DNA of 64,000 nt, from positions 28,541 through 92,540 of the forward strand of contig VGCD01000005.1 in the NCBI GenBank assembly GCA_016870215.1, written 5' to 3'. Positions 17,840 through 25,658 of this stretch are shown piece by piece. The notes below the pieces were generated by a model. It did not search any database. It saw only the letters and a program-made list of their open reading frames with translations, and was not told the origin of the DNA. The stretch comes from Actinomycetota bacterium. Lineage in GTDB: Bacteria; Actinomycetota; Acidimicrobiia; Acidimicrobiales; Ilumatobacteraceae. The translations under genes and the position numbers were made by a program. The stretch's first letter is position 1. Every line of letters begins with the position of its first letter.

Positions 17840-18724
17840 TCACCTGGTGCGAAGACGCCGTCGGCATTCATGGGCAATTCCGGCACCCACAACTTTGTGA
17901 TCATCTGACGCGCCGATCGAGCCTGCGAGCTGGACTACTTCACTATCGCGCGCCATGAACGCATGAAACACACCTTGAGTATCGAGATGTGCTGCGACAG
18001 GCAAAGAACACCCAGCACCTAGTTCTGTGAGGAAAGCTCGCTCCGCCTCCACCGCACGGCGTGTTGCCGAATGATCAATGCTGCGGAATACATCTCGTGT
18101 GCCTGCGTCATCGGTGCGGGCTTCGACTGCGACGCATCCTTGACCAACCATGGGCACACACAGCTCGATGTCGAGCACTTGAGCAATGCGATCTGTCAAT
18201 CCAAGAACTTCGAGTGCCGCAACTGCCATCACGATTGCGCCGTCAGCAGGAATCTTCTCGAGACGAGTTGGAATGTTTCCTCGTAGCTCGACGAATGAAA
18301 GATCGGGTCGCAATGTTGCTAGCTGGGCGCGACGACGCACGGAGCCGGTCGCAACAGTCGCACCGAGCGCAAGTTCGTCAAGCGACCGCCCGACAAGAGC
18401 GTCATGTGGGGAACGACGCTCGGTGAAGGCAGCGATAGAGAGCCCTGCAACGTTTTCCGACGGCAGGTCCTTTGCCGAATGAACTGCTGCGTCTGCCCGA
18501 CCTTCTAGGACCGCCTGCTGCACCTCCTTCACGAAGACTCCCTGCCCGCCGATTTGGTGCAACGGCACATCTGCTCGCTGATCACCTGTTGTATCGACAA
18601 ACACGAGCTCGACATCAGTGCCGGGTTGATGAGCACGAATCGAGTCAGCGACGAATTGTGCCTGAGTGCGCGCCTGCAGGCTTGATCGCGTCGCTAACCG
18701 AAGGACGCGGGACCGATTGGTCAT
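17840..18724 (-). CDS. hemC: Porphobilinogen deaminase (hydroxymethylbilane synthase)
   Basis: Polymerises four porphobilinogens on a dipyrromethane cofactor. 294 residues with the cofactor-binding cysteine C239 in GAGCSLPVAAH. The catalytic region VHSAKDLPSE is at 81-90 with Asp86, and TGSVRRRAQL at 126-135. Starts 16 bases after the hemA stop codon. Confidence 0.96.
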   Translation of the reverse strand: MTNRSRVLRLATRSSLQARTQAQFVADSIRAHQPGTDVELVFVDTTGDQRADVPLHQIGGQGVFVKEVQQAVLEGRADAAVHSAKDLPSENVAGLSIAAFTERRSPHDALVGRSLDELALGATVATGSVRRRAQLATLRPDLSFVELRGNIPTRLEKIPADGAIVMAVAALEVLGLTDRIAQVLDIELCVPMVGQGCVAVEARTDDAGTRDVFRSIDHSATRRAVEAERAFLTELGAGCSLPVAAHLDTQGVFHAFMARDSEVVQLAGSIGASDDHKVVGAGIAHECRRRLRTR

Positions 18725-18740
18725 ACAACAAGTATGGCAA

Positions 18741-19997
18741 TCAGTCGAGGTCGAAGAGTTCGCGCAGCGCGCCAGCGAGACGTGCCCCTTGCGTGCTACC
18801 AGATACTGACTTCAGATGGACCGTGGGCCCGTGCAGCAACTTGGCAAGAATGCCTGAGGTCAGTGACTCCACCACTTCGCGCTGCTCGGCACTGAGCGAG
18901 GCCAATCTGGCTTCATAGCGAGTCAATTCTCCAACTCGAATTGATTCAGCGAGTTCACGAATTTGTGCGATGAGTGGGGCCATCTGGCGCGCAGAGGAGT
19001 CCACCACATATCGCTCAACTTCATCGTCGACAATCGCCTCGACCCGTGCTGCTTCGGCAGCCCGCGACTCGCGTCCTTTGTCGGCCCACTCGCGAAGATG
19101 CGACAGATCCTTCAAGGTTACGCCTGGCAATCCGCCCACAGACGATTCAACGTCGCGTGGAAGTGCGATGTCAACGATCATCAATGGCTTGCTCGTGCCA
19201 ACGCGCGCAGCTTGCATCATGTCTAACGTCAAGATGACTGTTCCCGCACCAGTACATGTCACCACCATGTCGACCGTCGCAAGTTCGTCTTCAAAGGATG
19301 AGAACGGAACCACCCGAGCGTTGACGGTGACAGCAAGATCATCAGCCCGTTCTCCGGTGCGGTTTGTCACCACGATGTCAGCTCCCTCACGAGCAAGTGC
19401 TCCGGCAACGCCAACACCCATATCGCCAGCACCAACCACCATGACCGAGCGGCCAGACAGTGAACCAATTGCATCAACAGCCATTTCGACTCCGGCTTGT
19501 GATACCGATGCTGTTGCACGGCCGATTTCAGTCTCGGTCCGCGCGCGCTTCCCGGTTTCAAGCGCGTGACGGAACACCAGGTTCAACTCGCTACGTGATG
19601 TGTTCTCGCGCATCGCTTCATCCCATGCGAGCTTCACTTGTCCGAGAATTTCATGCTCACCGAGTATCGCCGAATCAAGACCCGCCGCCACATTGAAGAG
19701 ATGGCGCACTGCGGCTTCATCGTGTTGGTAATAGAGAAACGGCTGGATGTCGTTGACGTCGAGGTCTCCCAAATCGCAGAAGAAGCTTCGAATGGCACCG
19801 TGTGCATCATGGAAACGCTCAACAGTTGCGTAGACCTCGGTGCGATTACAGGTGGACAACAACACGACTTCGCGAATGTCGTCCATGTTCTGGATGATGC
19901 GCAATGTCTTGGCGATATCTGCCGGTGCGATCGCGACTTTTTCAAGAAGCGACAGCGGGCTGGTGCGGTGATTGATACCGAAGACGACGAAACTCAT
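18741..19997 (-). CDS. hemA: Glutamyl-tRNA reductase
   Basis: Reduces glutamyl-tRNA with NADPH to glutamate-1-semialdehyde, the committed step of the C5 haem route; it pairs with HemL encoded downstream. 418 residues. The nucleophile is C50 in LSTCNRTEVY; GEHEILGQVKLAW and the NADPH-binding region VMVVGAGDMG are in place. It follows rex by about 12 bases and is therefore likely under Rex control. Confidence 0.96.
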   Translation of the reverse strand: MSFVVFGINHRTSPLSLLEKVAIAPADIAKTLRIIQNMDDIREVVLLSTCNRTEVYATVERFHDAHGAIRSFFCDLGDLDVNDIQPFLYYQHDEAAVRHLFNVAAGLDSAILGEHEILGQVKLAWDEAMRENTSRSELNLVFRHALETGKRARTETEIGRATASVSQAGVEMAVDAIGSLSGRSVMVVGAGDMGVGVAGALAREGADIVVTNRTGERADDLAVTVNARVVPFSSFEDELATVDMVVTCTGAGTVILTLDMMQAARVGTSKPLMIVDIALPRDVESSVGGLPGVTLKDLSHLREWADKGRESRAAEAARVEAIVDDEVERYVVDSSARQMAPLIAQIRELAESIRVGELTRYEARLASLSAEQREVVESLTSGILAKLLHGPTVHLKSVSGSTQGARLAGALRELFDLD

Positions 19998-20009
19998 GGG
20001 TGCGCCTAC

Positions 20010-20693
20010 TTACGCTGACTGTCCGCCAGCGACGTCGGGAACTGCACGTAGCCCCTTCGAGCGCATCTGCTCGTAATAGCTGAGAATCTGCAATTCAAGA
20101 GCCAGATCGACTTTCCGAACTCGTACATGTCGTGGCACCGCGATGACGACCGGTGCAAAGTTGAGAATGGAGCCGATGCCAGCACGCACCAAGTGATCAG
20201 CTGCTTCTTGCGCATGTGTGGCTGGTGTTGCAATGACTCCGATGCTCACGGACTTTGACTGGGCGATATTGGTCAGATCATCGATGTGTCTGATGCGAAC
20301 ACCACCGATGACAGATCCGACCTTCGACGGGTCCACATCCACGACACCGGCAACGTTGAATCCACGACCACCGAGACCGCCATAGTTAGCGAGAGCCTGT
20401 CCGAGATTTCCAGCGCCGACGATGACGACTGGCCACGATTGATTGAGTCCGAGCTCGCGTTGAATCTGATACGTCAGGTACTCAATGTCGTAACCCACGC
20501 CGCGAGTTCCGTAGCTACCAAGGTACGAGAGGTCTTTTCGAACCTTTGCCGCATTGACCCCGGCCAACTGTGCCAACTGGTCGCTCGATACCTGCTGTGT
20601 TCCCTCCGCGGTGAGCTCAGTGAGGATGCGCAGATACATGGGCAAGCGCGCGACAGCGGCTTCAGGAATTCGACGACGGGGGAAGTCGCTCAT
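20010..20693 (-). CDS. rex: Redox-sensing transcriptional repressor Rex
   Basis: Repressor that senses the NADH/NAD+ ratio. 227 residues from the ATG at 20693: winged-helix domain (about 5-75, with AAVARLPMYLRIL and KVRKDLSYLGSYGTRGVGY) and a Rossmann domain beginning VVIVGAGNLGQAL. A GTG three codons upstream is an alternative start. First gene of rex-hemACDBL, a known actinobacterial arrangement. A candidate operator lies 20-40 bases upstream. Confidence 0.95.
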   Translation of the reverse strand: MSDFPRRRIPEAAVARLPMYLRILTELTAEGTQQVSSDQLAQLAGVNAAKVRKDLSYLGSYGTRGVGYDIEYLTYQIQRELGLNQSWPVVIVGAGNLGQALANYGGLGGRGFNVAGVVDVDPSKVGSVIGGVRIRHIDDLTNIAQSKSVSIGVIATPATHAQEAADHLVRAGIGSILNFAPVVIAVPRHVRVRKVDLALELQILSYYEQMRSKGLRAVPDVAGGQSA

Positions 20694-20712
20694 GCGTCCC
20701 ACACGCTATTAC

Positions 20713-20732
20713 TTCGTGCAACTTTTCACGAA
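20713..20732. promoter_or_regulatory. Candidate Rex operator
   Basis: Inverted repeat TTCGTG-N8-CACGAA. The core GTG-N8-CAC and AT-rich flanks follow the published Rex operator pattern (TTGTG-N8-CACAA). It lies between the divergent rex and 20763 genes, and its right half falls where the -35 of the 20763 promoter should be. Autoregulation of rex is well known in Streptomyces; here it is inferred. Confidence 0.55.
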
Positions 20733-20749
20733 CTCAGCCCACCCACCTC

Positions 20750-20755
20750 TAGTGT
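20750..20755 (+). promoter_or_regulatory. -10 element, leaderless start of the 7-helix protein gene
   Basis: TAGTGT followed by 7 bases and the GTG at 20763. No ribosome-binding site is present. Confidence 0.55.
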
Positions 20756-20762
20756 CATTGCC

Positions 20763-21539
20763 GTGACGTTGAACACGGCTCTGGCCGCAGCCTCAGCACT
20801 TGTCGCCCTGGCCTTCGGACTCAGCACCGCCGATCGATGGGCTCGTCGGCGCCGACGCCATGACATGGCGTGGACGGTGGCGATGGGGTTGTTTGCTGTC
20901 GCGGCGCTGTCTCTCTGGTGGGCTGAGGCACGCGGCTGGAGCACAGCTTCGTTTCGCATGTTCTTTGCCTTCGGTGCGGTCATCAATGTTCCGTGGCTCG
21001 CACTTGGAACGATTTACTTGCTCGCTGGCACTCGCATCGGCGATGTGACTGCACGAGTGTTGCTCATCTTCAGTGGATTTGCTCTCGGTGTCGTCATGGT
21101 GACACCGATGTCCCCGGTCAAAGCCGATGAACTTCCGAAAGGTTCGGATGTCTTCACTGCCCTTCCACGAATTCTTGCGGCAGTCGGCTCGGCGCTTCCC
21201 GCGACCGTCATTTTCCTCGGCGCTGCTTACAGTGCGATACAAGTTCTCCGTCGTCGATCCCCATCAGTCACTGCATCTGCCAGACGGATTGTTTCAGCAC
21301 CTGGACGTCTTGCGCTCGGCAACGTGTTAATTGCCGCTGGATCAGTCATCTTGTCGGCAAGTGGCTCACTTGCCGGTCGACTTGGAGAGGACACGGCATT
21401 CGCCACGACCTTGTTCGTCGGTATCTGCGTGTTGTTCGCCGGATTCTTGGTTGCGAGTGGATCGACTGTTGCTGCGCGGCCCGCACGCACTGTCGTGCGT
21501 GATCTGATCGATGATGCGTCACTTCAACGAGTGGCGTAA
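20763..21539 (+). CDS. Seven-helix membrane protein of unknown function
   Basis: 258 residues, almost all hydrophobic, with about seven predicted helices and short loops; a basic cluster WARRRRRH follows the first helix. No family recognised. The frame is open far upstream into rex, but the GTG at 20763 is preceded by a TAGTGT box and agrees with the beginning of hydrophobic sequence. It shares a promoter region and a candidate Rex operator with rex, so expression may follow NADH status. Its 3' end overlaps the convergent acyl-CoA ligase gene by 21 bases. Confidence 0.8.
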   Translation: MTLNTALAAASALVALAFGLSTADRWARRRRRHDMAWTVAMGLFAVAALSLWWAEARGWSTASFRMFFAFGAVINVPWLALGTIYLLAGTRIGDVTARVLLIFSGFALGVVMVTPMSPVKADELPKGSDVFTALPRILAAVGSALPATVIFLGAAYSAIQVLRRRSPSVTASARRIVSAPGRLALGNVLIAAGSVILSASGSLAGRLGEDTAFATTLFVGICVLFAGFLVASGSTVAARPARTVVRDLIDDASLQRVA

Positions 21540-23006
21540 AACTTTCCCACTCACATTTTTCGGAATCTGATCCACGAGTAGCACCTTCGTCGGACACTTG
21601 TACCGCGCAAGTCGTGACCTACAAAAGTCAACGAGTGCATCCTCATCAAGGTGAACGGCATCACGAGTGACAACGTAGGCACGAACGGTCTCGCCAGTAT
21701 GTGGATGCGGAGTGCCGACCACGGCAACTTCTTTCACATGTGGGTGCTGAGAGATAACGGATTCGACTTCTGCTGGAAACACATTGAAGCCGGACACGAT
21801 GATGAGATCCTTTGCGCGATCAACCAAGAAGAGTCGACCGTTCTCGTCCACCACTCCAATGTCACCGGTTCGTAGCCAACCATCAGGTGTGAGTGCCCGG
21901 TTAGTCGCTTCGGCATCATTGAGATAGCCAACAAACACATTCAGTCCGTTCACCCAAACTTCGCCGGTATCTCCAACCAACACGTCGTCGCCGTCTTCAT
22001 CAACAAGACGCACGTTGATGCCTGGCAGAGGCTGGCCGATACTTCCAGGAATCCAGTCGTCTCCTACCGAGGTGGTGACAACCGGAGCTGCTTCGGTGAG
22101 GCCGTAACCCTCATACACCTTGAGACCAAAACGTCGGTGGAGGTGGTCGGCGATCGCCTCGGGCAACTTTGCGGCGCCAGACAGAGCCATGCGAACACCG
22201 GCGAAGGCATCTGCGGGAAGTTCTGGCATTTGAGCAAAGGCGGCCCACATACTGGGGACTCCTGGCACGACAGTGACGCCTCGTTCAACGATGGTCTCGG
22301 CTGCTGTTGCCGGATCAAAACGTTGCACCAGCACCACACATGCACCCATTGACAGCGCGCAACCAACGACGACATTGAGGCCAAAGATATGGAAGAGCGG
22401 CAACACGCCATAGAACACATCTGACTTGGTGATCGACTCCACCTCGTCCACTTGTTCGATGTTTGTTGCGAGATTGCAGTGTGTGAGCACGGCTGCTTTG
22501 GGTGACCCAGCGGTTCCGCTGGTGAACATGTACACCGCAGGCGTGTCGGGTCGGACATCGACGACATCAACCGGAGATGCGTTGAGCATCGCATCGATGC
22601 TCTTTCCATTACTGATGGAACTTCCATCAGTGGTGACGACAAGTTTCAATGACGGAAGCTTTGCTTTGTCAATTCCTGCCCATGCCGATTCGGCGGCCGG
22701 TTCGATGACTGCCACCTTCGGATCAACCACCGCTAGTTCACGCTCCAACTCGGGCGTGGGTGAGGTCGGGTTGAGCGGAACTGCGATGGCCCCGATACCG
22801 ATAATGGCGAGATACGAAACGACGAAGTACCGACTATTGCCGCACAACAGCGCGACCCTGTCGCCGGGCACCACACCCTCTGCGCGCAATGCTCCGCGCA
22901 TCGAAGCAACTTGCTGACGCAACACACCATACGTTGTCGGTCGTCCGCGCGAGATCAACGCAAGTGCGTCATCGGGATGACCATCGATGAGACTCGCAAG
23001 ATTCAC
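21519..23006 (-). CDS. AMP-forming acyl-CoA synthetase (fatty-acid CoA ligase family)
   Basis: Activates a carboxylic acid as acyl-AMP and then acyl-CoA. 495 residues with the ANL-superfamily motifs: YMFTSGTAGSPKAAVLTH (A3), YEGYGLTEAAP (A5), GWLRTGDIG (A7), a hinge with DLIIVSGFNVFPAEVE (A8) and the catalytic lysine in PKNVSGKVLR near the C-terminus. The substrate cannot be told from the sequence; long-chain fatty acids are most usual for this subgroup. GTG start. Confidence 0.9.
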   Translation of the reverse strand: MNLASLIDGHPDDALALISRGRPTTYGVLRQQVASMRGALRAEGVVPGDRVALLCGNSRYFVVSYLAIIGIGAIAVPLNPTSPTPELERELAVVDPKVAVIEPAAESAWAGIDKAKLPSLKLVVTTDGSSISNGKSIDAMLNASPVDVVDVRPDTPAVYMFTSGTAGSPKAAVLTHCNLATNIEQVDEVESITKSDVFYGVLPLFHIFGLNVVVGCALSMGACVVLVQRFDPATAAETIVERGVTVVPGVPSMWAAFAQMPELPADAFAGVRMALSGAAKLPEAIADHLHRRFGLKVYEGYGLTEAAPVVTTSVGDDWIPGSIGQPLPGINVRLVDEDGDDVLVGDTGEVWVNGLNVFVGYLNDAEATNRALTPDGWLRTGDIGVVDENGRLFLVDRAKDLIIVSGFNVFPAEVESVISQHPHVKEVAVVGTPHPHTGETVRAYVVTRDAVHLDEDALVDFCRSRLARYKCPTKVLLVDQIPKNVSGKVLRHSLK

Positions 23007-23026
23007 TGCGCGCTCTGACCAGATAC

Positions 23027-23113
23027 CTATCGGAACATCAACAAGTTGACAATGCCTGCGATGAGAATGACCCCAATGAGCAGTGCAACAGTCAACGTCG
23101 TGGCCGGTCGCAT
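23027..23113 (-). CDS. 28-residue single-helix membrane peptide
   Basis: A short frame with ATG start and TAG stop lies between the SAM hydrolase gene and the ligase gene. It starts MRPATTLTV, is followed by an uninterrupted hydrophobic helix, and ends LLMFR. Positive charges at both ends and the all-hydrophobic core are typical of real bacterial membrane peptides, and both neighbours are on the same strand. No homologue is known to me. Confidence 0.45.
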   Translation of the reverse strand: MRPATTLTVALLIGVILIAGIVNLLMFR

Positions 23114-23139
23114 GGGGTCAAGGCTACTTGCGCTGATGA

Positions 23140-24003
23140 CTACTTACGAATGCCAACTCGCGTTGTCTGTGATGGGTCGGGTTCGTCGCCGTAGGGGAAG
23201 AGCCAAACCTCATCAGTGACTCCAAGCTTCAGTGACTCAGCCGCAGACGCACGATCCATCGACAATGCCAACATGCCATAGGAATCAATCACCAAACCGA
23301 GTGCACCGGTTTGAATCTCAGCGTATGTTCGAACGATTGATGCACGACGCACATCGTCACCGAGCACCACTCGCAATGCTGACGGCATATGAGCAACATC
23401 GTCGGCACCCACATTCAACTGACAATTGCCGAATGTGTCGACCCAGGTGACTTCACACTTCACACCTGCACCATAAGAGTCATCGTTCACTTCGCCAGGC
23501 AACGGGATGAGACCCGGCATCAATGAGTCGACGTCAAGTTGTACGCCCACATCATCGATGCGACCACCGTTCAGGAGATATGCAGCAACTGGCGCAAAGA
23601 TGTCGCGGCCAGCAAATGTCGCCCCTGGTGCTTCGAGATGCAGCGAAGTGTTGGAGAGCTCGAATGCCCGCTCGGCACCACCAGCCATCGCAACTGCGGG
23701 TGCAAGTAGTCCGTTGTCAGGCCCGATCAAAATGCCGTCACCACCAGCGACTTCAACTGCGATTGCTCGACGAGCAGTTCCAACACCGGGATCAACAACA
23801 GCAATGATGAGTCCTTTTGGAACGTACTGAACAGCACGCGCGAGCATCAACGAACCACCTCGCACATCAAAGGGTGCGACTCCGTGCGAGATATCAGTGA
23901 TTTGTGCATGTGGTGCGGCATCGATGATGACCGACTTCAACACACCGACGAATTCATCGTTCATGCCGTAATCAGTGAGGAGTGCAACGTGCGTGTGATT
24001 CAT
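23140..24003 (-). CDS. SAM hydroxide adenosyltransferase (DUF62 family)
   Basis: Family that splits S-adenosylmethionine into adenosine and methionine using water; related to fluorinase and chlorinase. 287 residues from the ATG at 24003 (an in-frame TTG lies nine bases upstream). Family motifs are LLTDYGMNDEFVGVLK at the start, DVRGGSLMLARA, VVDPGVGTARRAIAVE and LIGPDNGLLAPA. The C-terminal half has a beta-barrel pattern with WVDTFGNCQLN. There is no obvious ribosome-binding site, and a hairpin-rich leader lies upstream. Confidence 0.88.
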   Translation of the reverse strand: MNHTHVALLTDYGMNDEFVGVLKSVIIDAAPHAQITDISHGVAPFDVRGGSLMLARAVQYVPKGLIIAVVDPGVGTARRAIAVEVAGGDGILIGPDNGLLAPAVAMAGGAERAFELSNTSLHLEAPGATFAGRDIFAPVAAYLLNGGRIDDVGVQLDVDSLMPGLIPLPGEVNDDSYGAGVKCEVTWVDTFGNCQLNVGADDVAHMPSALRVVLGDDVRRASIVRTYAEIQTGALGLVIDSYGMLALSMDRASAAESLKLGVTDEVWLFPYGDEPDPSQTTRVGIRK

Positions 24004-24034
24004 TGTGTGCAATTCGTCATTGTGTTCAAACTAT

Positions 24035-24165
24035 GTGGAGTTTTCGCGAGGATACTTATGCCCAGAAACGACTGGGGCCGGTGCCAACCCCCCGATGGCA
24101 CCGGCCCGTCGGCGCGGCCCCGAAGGGCGCGACTCCCGTTCAAGCGAACCTGAACGGTGACCTAG
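24035..24165 (-). ncRNA. Candidate structured RNA or cis-regulatory leader upstream of the SAM hydrolase
   Basis: Four successive inverted repeats occupy about 130 bases. Reading on the minus strand they are CCGTTCA/TGAACGG; GCCC-TTCG-GGGC; a perfect 12-bp stem GGGCCGGTGCCA (24096-24107 with 24075-24086); and CCCAG/CTGGG. GGAGT near 24135 could pair with ACTCC near 24036-24040 and close them into a multi-branch fold. The GC-rich block is flanked by AT-rich DNA. I cannot match it to a known riboswitch or housekeeping RNA from memory. The strand is inferred from the downstream gene. Confidence 0.4.
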
Positions 24166-24372
24166 TGACCCGTACTCTATGCACATCGGTCCGATTATGA
24201 AAAGCGTCACGGCATTCTCCCGAAGAAATTTTTTGAACGAATTATCAACATCTGGCAACGATCGGCGTGACGATGAAGCGATGAAGTTGAGCAAGTTTTC
24301 GCACTAAATCATCGTGGCATTTGTGAAAGAACTTCGGGATTGTGCGCACGTTCACGTGCCGAGCGCTGGGCC
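24166..24372. other. Intergenic DNA between proC and the structured leader
   Basis: AT-richer than its surroundings, with no coding frame I can support on either strand. CATAAT (minus strand, near 24194-24199) could be the -10 of the SAM hydrolase transcript. Nothing else recognised. Confidence 0.4.
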
Positions 24373-25167
24373 TTACTGGCCCATTTCCCGGTTGCGTTCG
24401 GCTGCTCGACGCACCACTGCCCGCACGGTGTCGCGGAAACCCTGGTTCTCAAATACCTGTAACCCCGCAAAAGTGACTCCGTTGGGCGAGGTCACCTTGT
24501 CTTTGAGGGTTGCAGCAGTGTCTGGTGACGACGCCAAGAGTTCTCCGGAACCCTTGAACAACTGGCGAATGAGTGGCTCAGCCACCTCACGAGGCAAACC
24601 TTCCTCGACGGCGGCTTCGAGCAGGGCCTCTGCAAAGAGAAAGAGGTACCCCGGACCAGACCCAGCGACAGCGGTTGCCACATCCATCAAGTCCTCGGAG
24701 ATCTGCATCACCAGGCCAACTGCACTGAGAGTTCGGGTCGCCCACTCGATGTCGGCGGTCTTCGTTCCGTCCGCAGCACAAAGCGACGTTGCCCCCTGCC
24801 CCACGAGTGCTGGAGTGTTCGGCATCGCACGAATGACTGCCACACTCGGGCCTGCAGCGTCTTGCAACTGCCGAACAGTCACACCGGCTGCAATCGACAC
24901 GATGCGTTCCGCACCTTGAGCAGCGAGTTCAGCACATACTGCAGTTGCTGCTTGAGGCTTCACAGCAATCACCGCACCCTCGCATGGAACGATAGTCGCA
25001 CTGGTTCGCACGCCCAATCGAGCGGCAAGAGACTGGCGCTTTTCCGCATCCACCTCGACCACCACGATGTCGTCAGGGGCGAGACCACCTGCAATGAGAC
25101 CTTCGAGCAGTGCACTTCCCATGTTGCCGCCACCAACGATGGACAAGATGGCGCGTTGCTCGGTCAC
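24373..25167 (-). CDS. proC: Pyrroline-5-carboxylate reductase
   Basis: Last step of proline synthesis, reducing pyrroline-5-carboxylate with NAD(P)H. 264 residues. The N-terminal Rossmann motif VGGGNMGSALLEGL is at 11-24; RAMPNTPALVGQGAT at about 113-127 and the C-terminal signature with AVAGSGPGYLF and TSPNGVT are present. GTG start without a leader. Confidence 0.95.
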   Translation of the reverse strand: MTEQRAILSIVGGGNMGSALLEGLIAGGLAPDDIVVVEVDAEKRQSLAARLGVRTSATIVPCEGAVIAVKPQAATAVCAELAAQGAERIVSIAAGVTVRQLQDAAGPSVAVIRAMPNTPALVGQGATSLCAADGTKTADIEWATRTLSAVGLVMQISEDLMDVATAVAGSGPGYLFLFAEALLEAAVEEGLPREVAEPLIRQLFKGSGELLASSPDTAATLKDKVTSPNGVTFAGLQVFENQGFRDTVRAVVRRAAERNREMGQ

Positions 25168-25173
25168 GACTTC

Positions 25174-25179
25174 AGGCTA
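25174..25179 (-). promoter_or_regulatory. -10 element, leaderless start of proC
   Basis: TAGCCT, six bases before the proC GTG. The same hexamer and spacing occur before the genes at 57460 and 60913. Confidence 0.6.
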
Positions 25180-25192
25180 ACGCACAGCAGCG

Positions 25193-25651
25193 CTAGCTGA
25201 ATTTGCTGGCGAATCCGATGCGGATGATGGAGGGAAAGACTTGCTCGACCACTTGGAACAAAGTGCCGATTGCACGGTCAAGCTCGCTCTCACACAAAAT
25301 TCCCAAGGGCAACTCGCCGCGCAAGAAGATGGCCTCTTCTATGCCGATGGAGAAGTGAGCACCGACAAGTTTTTCGTTTCGCCGCAACAAGTTTTCGTAC
25401 AACACTTCCGCATTCTCTTCTGGAGCAGGCATGACGTAAGTCTCGTATTTCAGTGTGCGTTGGCCAAGCAACAACCAGACGGTGGTGAATTCCTTCGATT
25501 CGCCACGCATGCGCACGAACCATCTGCGCTCGTCACCTTCCAGTCGATCAATGGCCGCAATGTTCGAATGATTGTATGAATATGCGGCAAGCCACTCGTC
25601 GATGCGACGCGCTAGGACTCCCAGCTCGGGCTCGTTGAACAACTCGCTCAC
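25193..25651 (-). CDS. YbjN domain protein linked to mshA
   Basis: 152 residues, predicted soluble. It resembles the YbjN/type III chaperone-like family; a member follows mshA in mycobacteria. Visible features are the acidic N-terminus, RRWFVRMRGESKEFTTVWLLLGQRTLKYETYVMPAP in pieces typical of the alternating sheet, and LLRRNEKLVGAHFSI. It starts seven bases after mshA. Molecular role unknown. Confidence 0.75.
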   Translation of the reverse strand: MSELFNEPELGVLARRIDEWLAAYSYNHSNIAAIDRLEGDERRWFVRMRGESKEFTTVWLLLGQRTLKYETYVMPAPEENAEVLYENLLRRNEKLVGAHFSIGIEEAIFLRGELPLGILCESELDRAIGTLFQVVEQVFPSIIRIGFASKFS

Positions 25652-25658
25652 AGTTCAC

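Noticed and set aside
20286..20762. Upstream extension of the seven-helix protein frame
   Set aside because: It runs antisense through rex and is not hydrophobic; the GTG at 20763 with its own -10 box is the better start.
24075..24107. 12-bp hairpin as an ordinary rho-independent terminator
   Set aside because: No T tract on either strand, and three more stems adjoin it; a structured RNA is at least as likely. Kept as a candidate only.
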